From NCBI GenBank assembly GCA_965222105.1, contig CBDCTQ010000065.1, forward strand, positions 85,535 through 149,534: a stretch of DNA of 64,000 nucleotides, given 5' to 3'. Position numbers and translations under genes: made by a program. The notes under the pieces are model-generated. The model was not told the origin of the DNA and did not search any database. It saw only the letters and a program-made list of their open reading frames with translations. Positions 38,559-46,663 of this stretch are shown piece after piece (the stretch's first letter is position 1; each line of letters opens with the position of its first letter). Origin of the DNA: CALGLS01 sp965222105. GTDB lineage: Bacteria; Bacteroidota; Bacteroidia; Chitinophagales; Saprospiraceae.

Positions 38559-38943
38559 AAATAATTTTCGATAAGGATTGCAATAATAAAGTATGCTGTA
38601 GTTTTACAGTTAAGTAAAGCTCAAAAAACCAGCCTGCCGGCTGGCAGGAAACTTCCTTTTTTTAATCTTTGAAATAACGTACAAAACCTGCCTACCGGCA
38701 GGCAGGCGCTCATTATCAATCGCTTATTTGCACGTTATTTCAAAGACAACGGAATTTATTTTTCGAGCGAGTCTAACTATCTGACTTCATTGCGATGAAA
38801 AAGTATCACATTTTATTTTTAATAATGTGCCTGAAATCGGGGCAAATGTAATAAAAAAATTGAAACCTCCAAATGGGGGCTCCCATTGGAAAATCATCTT
38901 ACAAAATACCGGCCAATTCAGGGGGTGCTATCTGCCTCCCAGA
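38559..38943. other. Intergenic stretch with nested palindromes
   Basis: No gene is seen in these 385 bases. There are two CCTGCC/GGCAGG palindromes (near 38634-38649 and 38687-38706) and a 15-bp inverted repeat at 38666-38746 that encloses the second. The DUF2795 gene is transcribed away from here, so its promoter must lie near 38560-38620. Confidence 0.5.
38666..38746. repeat. Inverted repeat with 15-bp arms around a GC-rich palindrome
   Basis: TCTTTGAAATAACGT (38666-38680) is the exact reverse complement of ACGTTATTTCAAAGA (38732-38746). The 51 bases between include CCTGCCTACCGGCAGGCAGG. The layout, with outer AT-rich arms and an inner GC-rich hairpin, resembles a small palindromic insertion element, but no second copy is seen in this window and no target duplication is clear. 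Confidence 0.6.
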
Positions 38944-40008
38944 TTACAATATCAGCATCGCATCGCCATAGCTAAAAAAGCGGTATTTTTTCTTAATGGC
39001 TTCCTGATAAGCCTTCTTCATCAATTCCTTTCCGCCAAAGGCACAAACCATGATAAACAGGCTGGATTTGGGCAGATGGAAGTTGGTGATCATACTGGTG
39101 GCGATGGAGAATACATAGGGTGGATAGATGAACCGGTTGGTCCACCCTTCTGCCGGTTTGAGGATGCCCTCTGCCGACACGGCCGATTCGATGGAGCGCA
39201 TCGAGGTCGTCCCGACGCAGCACACCTGCTTCTTGGCCAGCAATGATTTGTTGACCGTATCGGTAGCCTCCTGCGTAATGCGGAAATACTCGGCGTCCAT
39301 TTTGTGCTTGGAGAGGTCTTCAACCTCAATATTGCGGAAGGTGCCCAGCCCCACGTGCAGGGTCAGCTCGGAGAAGTTGATGCCTTTCAGTTCCATTCGC
39401 TTCAGCAACTCCATGCTGAAGTGGAGCCCCGCGGTAGGTGCCGCCACAGCCCCCATTTCCTTGGCGTAGACGGTTTGGTAGCGTTCGCGGTCGATGTCTT
39501 CGATGGCTCTGGCAATGTATTTGGGCAGGGGCGTGTTGCCGAGAGCGCCGAGCTTTTTTTGAAACTCTTCGAGGCTGTATTCATCCAAAAACCGGATGGT
39601 ACGCCCCCGCGAGGTGGTATTGTCGACCACTTCTGCCACCAGCACGTCCTGATCAAGGGCATCGCTGAAATAGAGCTTATTACCCACCCTGATCTTGCGG
39701 GCAGGATCGACCAACACGTCCCACAGCCGCATATCCGGGTTGAGTTCGCGGAGTAGGAACACCTCTATGGCAGCACCCGTTTTTTCCTTTCGGCCAAACA
39801 ACCTTGCGGGAAATACTTTGGTGTTGTTAAAAATAAAAGTATCGCCTTCGTCAAAATATTCCAACACATCTTTGAACACCCGGTGTTCTATTTTACCGGT
39901 ATCCCGGTATACGACCATCAGCTTGGATTCGTCCCGTATTTTGGCGGGATATTGGGCAATTCGTTCAGGTGGTAGCTCAAAGTTAAATTGGGATAGTTTT
40001 GTTCGCAT
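38944..40008 (-). CDS. queA: S-adenosylmethionine:tRNA ribosyltransferase-isomerase
   Basis: QueA transfers the ribosyl part of SAM to preQ1 at position 34 of tRNAs with GUN anticodons, forming epoxyqueuosine. Family marks are present: the N-terminal LPPERIAQYPAKIRDESKLM, TFIFNNTKVFPARLFGRK, AAPTAGLHFSMELL, LHVGLGTFRNIEVEDL and the C-terminal TNFHLPKSSLFIMVCAFGG. Length 354 is normal. I chose ATG 40008 (MRTKLSQFNFELPPERI) because it matches homologues; the frame stays open 27 codons further up without family resemblance. It is divergent from the ABC permease gene. Confidence 0.95.
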   Translation of the reverse strand: MRTKLSQFNFELPPERIAQYPAKIRDESKLMVVYRDTGKIEHRVFKDVLEYFDEGDTFIFNNTKVFPARLFGRKEKTGAAIEVFLLRELNPDMRLWDVLVDPARKIRVGNKLYFSDALDQDVLVAEVVDNTTSRGRTIRFLDEYSLEEFQKKLGALGNTPLPKYIARAIEDIDRERYQTVYAKEMGAVAAPTAGLHFSMELLKRMELKGINFSELTLHVGLGTFRNIEVEDLSKHKMDAEYFRITQEATDTVNKSLLAKKQVCCVGTTSMRSIESAVSAEGILKPAEGWTNRFIYPPYVFSIATSMITNFHLPKSSLFIMVCAFGGKELMKKAYQEAIKKKYRFFSYGDAMLIL

Positions 40009-40140
40009 GTATCTCTTTAATTTTATACTCGTACCGACATTTTTTCCAAAAGAGGGGCAAAGATAATAAATTGGCAGAGTAAATAGCATTTTTCATCGAG
40101 CCGATTAGGTCACTTTTGCAGAAAAGCGTAGCTTCGATCC

Positions 40141-41406
40141 GTGATTGTACTATCCAAGATCATAAAAGAAAGCATTGCCCAGGCCATCTCCCAGCTAATG
40201 GGCAACAAATTGCGAAGTTTCCTCTCCCTGCTCGGCATCACCATCGGCATATTTTGCATCATCGGAGTGCAGGCCGCCGTCGACTCCCTCGAAGACAATA
40301 TCATGGACTCCATCAAACAACTGGGCAGCGACGTGGTCTACGTCTCCAAATTCAACTGGATGGAAGACCCCCACAAAGATTTCCTGAAACTGATGCGCCG
40401 ACCCAACCCCAGCTTTGCCGACTATAAAGTGGTCAACAAAAAAGTACGTTCGGCCGAAATTTCCTGCTTTTCCGTCTTCATAGGCCTCAAAACGGCCAAA
40501 TACCACTCCAGCAGCGTCGAAAGGGTCGAATGCTTCGGCGCCACCTATGAATACGGCGAAATGTTCGACCTCAGCTTTGAAAAAGGCCGCTACTTCTCCA
40601 CCTCTGAATACTTTTATGGTGCCCCCAAATGCGTCCTGGGCCACACCGTTGCCAACGAACTGTTCGGCAACATCGAACCCATCGGCAAAACCATCCGCGT
40701 GATGGGACGCAAACTACAAGTGATCGGCGTACTCGAAAAATCGGGCGAGAACCTCATCGGCATCCTCGACTTCGACGACGCCTTGCTCCTCTCCTACGAG
40801 TTGGCCAAAAAAATGGCCAACCTCAAATCGAACAACGCCTTCGGCAATGCCACCCTCTCCGTCAAAGCCGCCGAAGGCATCTCCAACGAAGCCCTCAAAG
40901 ACGACCTCACCGGCGTACTCCGCGCCCACCGCCGCCTCCGCCCCAAAGAGGAAAACAACTTTGCCATGAACGAGATCAGCCTGATGCAGCAGTTGTTCAG
41001 CTCCATCTTCGGCGTACTCAACGTCATTGGTCTTATCATCGGCATATTTGCCATCCTGGTAGGCGTGTTCAGCGTCGCCAACATCATGTTCGTTTCCGTC
41101 AAGGAACGCACCAACATCATCGGCATCAAAAAGGCGCTTGGCGCAAAACGATACATCATCTTGCTGGAATTTTTGATCGAAGCCATCATCCTCTGCCTGA
41201 TCGGCGGACTGATCGGGCTACTGCTGGTATACGGCATCACCACACTCATCTCCAGCATGGACTCGGTCGGGTTCAAAATTTACCTATCTTCCACCAACGT
41301 CATCAGCGGTATCATCTGGTCGACCTGTATCGGCGTCATTTCGGGATTGATACCAGCCATGCAAGCCTCGGGGATGGACCCCGTAGAAGCCATCCGCGCC
41401 AAGTAG
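40141..41406 (+). CDS. MacB/FtsX-type ABC transporter permease
   Basis: This 421-residue inner-membrane protein has the MacB layout: one N-terminal membrane helix (about 28-48, LSLLGITIGIFCIIGV), a periplasmic MacB_PCD domain (about 50-270), and an FtsX-like region with three C-terminal helices (about 288-318, 342-372, 388-408). The conserved VKERTNIIGIKKALGAKRYI loop contacts the ATPase, and it ends DPVEAIRAK as usual. The family exports or extracts lipoproteins, peptides or drugs, or acts mechanically. No ATP-binding partner gene is adjacent, so the ATPase must be elsewhere. The start is GTG 40141 (MIVLSKIIKESIAQA). The 48-bp repeat array starts at its stop codon. Confidence 0.9.
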   Translation: MIVLSKIIKESIAQAISQLMGNKLRSFLSLLGITIGIFCIIGVQAAVDSLEDNIMDSIKQLGSDVVYVSKFNWMEDPHKDFLKLMRRPNPSFADYKVVNKKVRSAEISCFSVFIGLKTAKYHSSSVERVECFGATYEYGEMFDLSFEKGRYFSTSEYFYGAPKCVLGHTVANELFGNIEPIGKTIRVMGRKLQVIGVLEKSGENLIGILDFDDALLLSYELAKKMANLKSNNAFGNATLSVKAAEGISNEALKDDLTGVLRAHRRLRPKEENNFAMNEISLMQQLFSSIFGVLNVIGLIIGIFAILVGVFSVANIMFVSVKERTNIIGIKKALGAKRYIILLEFLIEAIILCLIGGLIGLLLVYGITTLISSMDSVGFKIYLSSTNVISGIIWSTCIGVISGLIPAMQASGMDPVEAIRAK

Positions 41407-41739
41407 TCGGCTAATTTATTAGCCTGACTCCCACATAATCCCGCAACATAGTAGTCGGCTAATTTATTAGCCTGACTCCCACGTAATCCCACAACATAGT
41501 AGTCGGCTAATTTATTAGCCTGACTCCTATATAATCCCACAACAAAGTAGCCAGCTAATTTATTAGCCTGACTCCCACATAATCCCGCAACATAGTAGTC
41601 GGCTAATTTATTAGCCTGACTCCCACGTAATCCCGCAACATAGTAGTCGGCTAATTTATTAGCCTGACTCCCACGTAATCCCGCAACATAGTAGTCGGCT
41701 AATTTATTAGCCTGACTCCTATATAATCCCACAACAAAG
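41404..41739. repeat. Seven 48-bp tandem repeats, each with a hairpin
   Basis: The unit begins TAGTCGGCTAATTTATTAGC and repeats seven times with a 48-bp period. Two sequence flavours occur (CCCACRTAATCCCGCAACATAG and the rarer CTATATAATCCCACAACAAA form), and a partial eighth unit follows. Each unit contains GGCTAAT-TT-ATTAGCC, a perfect 7-bp hairpin. The TAG of the first unit is the stop codon of the permease gene. Although 48 is a multiple of three and one minus frame stays open, that frame has no independent coding character. Confidence 0.85.
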
Positions 41740-41811
41740 TAGCCAGCGAACCCATCCCGATTCATATCGAGATTTATCCGCCTGACTCCCACCACCAAAA
41801 CAAACCTCGCT

Positions 41812-43194
41812 ATGAAAAAAAGCAATATCTCCTATTGGACTGCAACCGTTGCACTGGCAGGATTTTTATTCGGATTCGATACCGTTGTCATTTCCGGTGC
41901 CAACCTGCCCATCAAAGAACTCTGGCAAACCACGCCCTTTTTTCACGGCACCTTTATCATGTCGATGGCCTTGTGGGGCACCGTCGTAGGTGCGTTGTTT
42001 GGAAGCATTCCCTGCGATCGGATTGGCCGCAAAAACACCTTGTTGTGGATAGGCGTATTGTTCGCCGTTTCGGCTTTGGGCTCTGCTCTGGCGCCTGATC
42101 CATACAGTTTTTCCTTTTTTAGGTTCATAGGCGGACTGGGGGTTGGGGCTTCTTCTGTTGCTGCTCCCACCTACCTTTCTGAGGTGGCGCCTGCCGAAAG
42201 ACGAGGAGGTTTGGTGGCGCGGTATCAGTTCATGATCGTGTTTGGGATATTCATTGCTTTTTTCAGCAACTACCTGCTAAAGGGGGTGGGAGGCGACATC
42301 GATTGGCGGCTGATGTTAGGCGTAGAGGCGATTCCCGCCATAGTGTACTGCGTCATGGTGTTGAGCATACCGAACAGCCCACGCTGGTTGGTCTTGAACA
42401 GAGGTGATGAAGCTTCCGCAAAAACAGTGTTGGAAAACCTGGGTATTAAAAATGTGTCGCAGGCTATTGAAGACATTAAGCATTCCCTTACGGAAAAAAT
42501 ACAAACAACTCAGGTCGGCTTTTGGTCCCGGAAATACTCCTTTCCCATTACGCTGGCTTTTTTACTGGCCTTTTTCAATCAGTTGTCGGGCATCAATTTC
42601 ATCCTTTACTATGCCCCCGAAATATTGGAAAGAGCCGGACTGGCCAGCCGGGAATCGCTGGCGAGCTCCATCTCCATCGGCGCGGTCAATCTGATCTTTA
42701 CCCTGGTAGGTATGTATCTGATCGACCGGGCAGGTAGAAAACAACTCCTGCTCTGGGGTTCTATTGGGTACATCGTCAGTCTGGCAATGGTAGCCTACGC
42801 CTTTTATACCGGTGCCGGGTCGGTGTTTTTGATGACGTTTATTTTGATTTTCATCGCCTCTCATGCCATCGGTCAGGGGGCTGTGATATGGGTATTCATT
42901 TCCGAAATATTTCCCACCAGGGTGCGGGCCAGGGGGCAGTCATTTGGTTCGGGAACCCACTGGGTTTTTGCCGCCCTGATTACCCTGGTGACCCCCATTT
43001 TCTTAGATAAGGACCAGGGCATTTTTGCCGACAACCCCTGGCCCATCTTTGCTTTCTTTGCCGGTTTTATGGTTTTGCAATTGCTATTCGTCCTTTTCCT
43101 GATGCCGGAAACCAAAGGCAAGAGCCTCGAACAACTCGAAGCGGAACTTTGCCGACCTGCTTCTTCTTCCGATACGCATGTAATTGATGGGTAG
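41812..43194 (+). CDS. Sugar porter family MFS transporter
   Basis: This 460-residue, 12-helix inner-membrane symporter has sugar-porter signatures. GFDTVVISGA lies in helix 1, DRIGRK after helix 2, PNSPRWL (usual form PESPRWL) before the central loop, FNQLSGINFILYYAPEI (sugar-binding QLSGIN) in helix 7, DRAGRK after helix 8, and PETKGKSLEQLE at the C-terminus. It probably imports a hexose or pentose with H+. ATG 41812 fits. It is flanked on both sides by tandem repeat arrays and has no catabolic genes beside it, so the substrate is not suggested by context. Confidence 0.92.
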   Translation: MKKSNISYWTATVALAGFLFGFDTVVISGANLPIKELWQTTPFFHGTFIMSMALWGTVVGALFGSIPCDRIGRKNTLLWIGVLFAVSALGSALAPDPYSFSFFRFIGGLGVGASSVAAPTYLSEVAPAERRGGLVARYQFMIVFGIFIAFFSNYLLKGVGGDIDWRLMLGVEAIPAIVYCVMVLSIPNSPRWLVLNRGDEASAKTVLENLGIKNVSQAIEDIKHSLTEKIQTTQVGFWSRKYSFPITLAFLLAFFNQLSGINFILYYAPEILERAGLASRESLASSISIGAVNLIFTLVGMYLIDRAGRKQLLLWGSIGYIVSLAMVAYAFYTGAGSVFLMTFILIFIASHAIGQGAVIWVFISEIFPTRVRARGQSFGSGTHWVFAALITLVTPIFLDKDQGIFADNPWPIFAFFAGFMVLQLLFVLFLMPETKGKSLEQLEAELCRPASSSDTHVIDG

Positions 43195-43225
43195 GGTTAA
43201 TCTGCTGTGTCTGTCTACCCGATTT

Positions 43226-45080
43226 ACCAATGGGCGCATCGCTACCAATGGGCGCATTGCTACCAATGGGCGCATTGCTACCAATGGGCGCATCGCTACG
43301 CGCTGCAATGAATGGGGACGTTATTATATCGTGTTACCAATGAACGCGCTACCAATGGGTGCGTCGCTATGCGCCGCAATGAATGGGGACGTTATTATAT
43401 GGTGTTACCAATGAACACGCTACCAATGGGTGCGTCGCTATGCGCTGCAATGAATGGGGACGTTATTATATGGTGTTACCAATGAACGCTACCAATGGGC
43501 GCATCGCTACGCGCTGCAACGAATGGGGACGTTATTATATGGTGTTACCAATGAACGCTACCAATGGGTGCGTCGCTATGCGCTGCAACGAATGGGGACG
43601 TTATTATATGGTGTTACCAATGAACGCGCTACCAATGGGTGCGTCGCTATGCGCTGCAATGAATGGGGACGTTATTATATCGTGTTACCAATGAACGCTA
43701 CCAATGGGTGCGTCGCTATGCGCTGCAACGAATGGGGACGTTATTATATGGTGTTACCAATGAACGCGCTACCAATGGGTGCGTCGCTATGCGCTGCAAT
43801 GAATGGGGACGTTATTATATCGTGTTACCAATGAACGTGCTACCAATGGGCGCATCGCTACGCGCCGCAATGAATGGGGACGTTATTATATCGTGTTACC
43901 AATGAACGCGCTACCAATGGGTGCGTCGCTATGCGCCGCAATGAATGGGGACGTTATTATATGGTGTTACCAATGAACACGCTACCAATAGGCGCATCGC
44001 TATGCGCTGCAATGAATGGGGACGTTATTATATCGTGTTACCAATGAACGCGCTACCAATGGGTGCGTCGCTATGCGCCGCAATGAATGGGAACGTTATT
44101 ATATCGTGTTACCAATGAACGTGCTACCAATGGGCGCATCGCTACGCGCTGCAATGAATGGGGACGTTATTATATCGTGTTACCAATGAACGCGCTACCA
44201 ATGGGTGCGTCGCTATGCGCCGCAATGAATGGGGACGTTATTATATCGTGCTACCAATGAACGCGCTACCAATGGGTGCGTCGCTACGCGCTGCAATGAA
44301 TGGGGACGTTATTATATCGTGTTACCAATGAACGCGCTACCAATGGGTGCGTCGCTACGCGCTGCAATGAATGGGGACGTTATTATATCGTGTTACCAAT
44401 GAACGCGCTACCAATGGGTGCGTCGCTACGCGCTGCAATGAATGGGGACGTTATTATATCGTGTTACCAATGAACACGCTACCAATGGGCGCATCGCTAT
44501 GCGCTGCAATGAATGGGGACGTTATTATATCGTGCTACCAATGAACGCGCTACCAATGGGTGCGTCGCTATGCGCTGCAATGAATGGGGACGTTATTATA
44601 TCGTGTTACCAATGAACGCGCTACCAATGGGTGCGTCGCTATGCGCTGTAATGAATGGGGACGTTATTATATCGTGTTACTAATGAACGCTACCAATGGG
44701 CGCATCGCTACGCGCTGCAATGAATGGGGACGTTATTATATGGTGTTACCAATGAACACGTGCTACCAATGGGTGCGTCGCTATGCGCTGCTGCAATGAA
44801 TGGGGACGTTATTATATCGTGTTACAAATGAACGCGCTACCAATAGGCGCATCGCTACGCGCTGCAATGAATGGGGACGTTATTATATCGTGTTACCAAT
44901 GAACTCTACCAATGGGTGCGTCGCTATGCGCCGCAATGAAATGGGGACGTTATTATATCGTGCTACCAATGAACATGCTACCAATGGGTGCGTCGCTACG
45001 CGCTGCAATGAATGGGGACGTTATTATATGGTGTTACCAATGAACACGTGCTACCAATGGGTGCGTCGCTATGCGCCGCA
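43226..45080. repeat. About 25 tandem 71-bp repeats preceded by 18-bp repeats
   Basis: Four 18-bp units (ACCAATGGGCGCATCGCT) at 43226-43297 run into a 71-bp unit that continues to about 45080. The GGGGACGTTATTATAT block can be counted about 25 times. Two forms alternate irregularly (GGTGCGTCGCTATGCGC and GGCGCATCGCTACGCGC), and a few units are 3-5 bases short or long. There are no unique spacers, so it is not CRISPR. A 71-bp period is not a multiple of three, and the open frames drift through all phases, so coding is unlikely. The array ends about 40 bases before the dinB promoter-like sequence. Confidence 0.9.
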
Positions 45081-45118
45081 GGCCTTTGTAGAAAAAACAA
45101 AAAACTTTTCCACATTCC

Positions 45119-45149
45119 TTGCACGCGATTAAAATGTTTTATAATTTTG
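45119..45149 (+). promoter_or_regulatory. Candidate Bacteroidota promoter for dinB
   Basis: TTG at 45119-45121 and TAATTTTG at 45142-45149, 20 bases apart, fit the -33 TTG and -7 TAnnTTTG boxes of Bacteroidota. They stand 54 bases before the dinB ATG in a very AT-rich stretch. No LexA-type palindrome is evident. Confidence 0.45.
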
Positions 45150-45203
45150 AAACAAATTATTTTTTATACGTATTAAACATATTTTAGAAAACTGTAACCC
45201 AAC

Positions 45204-46346
45204 ATGTTCAAGCGTGCGATCCTGCATCTCGACCTGGATGCCTTTTTCGCCTCGGTCGAATGCTTGAGAAACACCGCTTTGAGAGGAAAACCGATTATTG
45301 TAGGCGGCACCAACGGAAGGGGTGTCGTCGCCTCGTGCAGCTATGAAGCACGGAAGTACGGCATCCGGTCAGCCATGCCCACCCGTATGGCTCGTCAGCT
45401 ATGCCCCGATGCCATCTTTCTGCGTGGTGACATGGAGTTGTATTCCCGCTACTCCACACTCATCACCGAGATCATCTCCGCAGAAGCTCCTGCTTTTGAG
45501 AAATCGTCGATCGATGAGTTCTACCTCGACCTCACGGGGATGGACCAGCACTTCGGCTGCTTCAAATGGTCGAAGCAACTGCGCCAAAAGATCATTCGCG
45601 AAAGCGGCCTGCCCATTTCGTTTGGCCTTTCGGTAAATAAGCTCGTTTCCAAAGTAGGCACTGGCGAAGCCAAGCCCAACAACGTCATCCAGATACCGGC
45701 CGGCGGCGAAAAGGGCTTCCTCGCCCCCCTCTCCATTGCCAAGCTCCCCTCCATCGGCAAGGTGACCTACAAAAAACTTCGCTTCATGGGCATCAAGACC
45801 ATACGAACCCTCAGCGAAATACCCCCCGAATTGCTCCAACGCGAATTCGGAAAACACGGCGCCGCCCTCTGGAAAAAAGCCAACGCCATCGACAACAGCC
45901 CGGTAGTACCCTACTCCGAAAAAAAATCCATCTCTACCGAACGCACTTTCCACACCGACACCATCGACCTGGTAAAACTCAAAAGCAAACTGACTGCTAT
46001 GGTCGGCAAACTGGCCTTCGAACTCCGCCAGTCCAACAAGCTGACTTCCTGCATCACCGTGAAAATAAGGTACACCGACTTCAACACCCACACCAAACAA
46101 AAACACATCGCCTACACCGCCAACGACGATTTTTTGCTCGACACCGTCCTGGCACTTTTTGAACGACTATATACCCGCAGGCAACTGCTCCGCCTCGTAG
46201 GGGTCCGCTTTTCGGGGCTCGTACACGGCAACTACCAGATCAGCCTGTTTGACAATACAATCAAAGAAATCAATTTACTAACACAAATGGACCGCATCCG
46301 CAAACGGTTTGGAGCCGACGCCATCCAGCGGGCTTCGGCTTTGTAG
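45204..46346 (+). CDS. dinB: Y-family DNA polymerase IV
   Basis: DinB copies damaged DNA without proofreading. The 380 residues carry the Y-family active site: LDLDAFFASVE with Asp10, and SSIDEFYLDL with Asp104 and Glu105. SCSYEARKYGIRSAMP covers the fingers, LPSIGKVTYKKLRFMGIKT is the helix-hairpin-helix thumb, and a little-finger domain follows from about 245. A C-terminal SLFDN stretch near 356 resembles a clamp-binding peptide (QISLFD). ATG 45204 fits. The next gene on the strand is a DnaE-type polymerase; dinB-dnaE pairs in Bacteroidota are usually linked to a LexA-like regulator, which is absent here. A terminator separates the two genes. Confidence 0.95.
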   Translation: MFKRAILHLDLDAFFASVECLRNTALRGKPIIVGGTNGRGVVASCSYEARKYGIRSAMPTRMARQLCPDAIFLRGDMELYSRYSTLITEIISAEAPAFEKSSIDEFYLDLTGMDQHFGCFKWSKQLRQKIIRESGLPISFGLSVNKLVSKVGTGEAKPNNVIQIPAGGEKGFLAPLSIAKLPSIGKVTYKKLRFMGIKTIRTLSEIPPELLQREFGKHGAALWKKANAIDNSPVVPYSEKKSISTERTFHTDTIDLVKLKSKLTAMVGKLAFELRQSNKLTSCITVKIRYTDFNTHTKQKHIAYTANDDFLLDTVLALFERLYTRRQLLRLVGVRFSGLVHGNYQISLFDNTIKEINLLTQMDRIRKRFGADAIQRASAL

Positions 46347-46663
46347 CGCATCGCGGTTGTACAAACCCAGTATGGCGGTTATAAACCGCGATAAACGAGG
46401 TTTGCAATTCTGCAAGCCCTGGGTGGGTATGCTCTAATGTATCGCGGTTGTAAACTGCGACAGACGAGGTTTCTTTTTTGGGATATTTAATTTTTAGATA
46501 CCGGCCCCAGGGCCCGGAATCGTCCGGGTTTTTATTGCTACAAAGTTAGCAGACCTACGGCCCGCAACCTTTTAAAGCCTGGTAGGAGCGTGGCAAAGTT
46601 CTCCCGACATCCTGCCAGCAAGACAAACGGGTTGGTAAGTCACACACTCTCGGGATTTCAATC
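46347..46663. other. Intergenic stretch between dinB and dnaE
   Basis: No gene is seen. An imperfect direct repeat (ATCGCGGTTGT..AAAC..GA.AAACGAGGTTT at about 46350 and 46441) contains palindromic parts (GCGGTTATAAACCGC). A terminator lies at 46513-46533. The last 120 bases must hold the dnaE promoter and start signal. Confidence 0.5.
46513..46533 (+). terminator. Rho-independent terminator after dinB
   Basis: CCCGGA-ATCG-TCCGGG followed by TTTTT is a compact textbook hairpin. It implies that dinB and the downstream polymerase gene are at least partly separate transcripts. Confidence 0.8.

Noticed and set aside
41280..41825. 181-codon minus-strand frame with SQANKLADYYVAGL repeats
   Set aside because: It arises because the 48-bp repeat is a multiple of three; it overlaps the permease 3' end and lacks a plausible start region.
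43226..45080. Possible CRISPR array
   Set aside because: The repeated unit is 71 bp with no unique spacers; whole units are near-identical, and no cas genes are near.
43454..45132. Open frames of 60-126 codons inside the 71-bp array
   Set aside because: The 71-bp period shifts frame each unit, so all phases stay open by chance; no start context or family resemblance.
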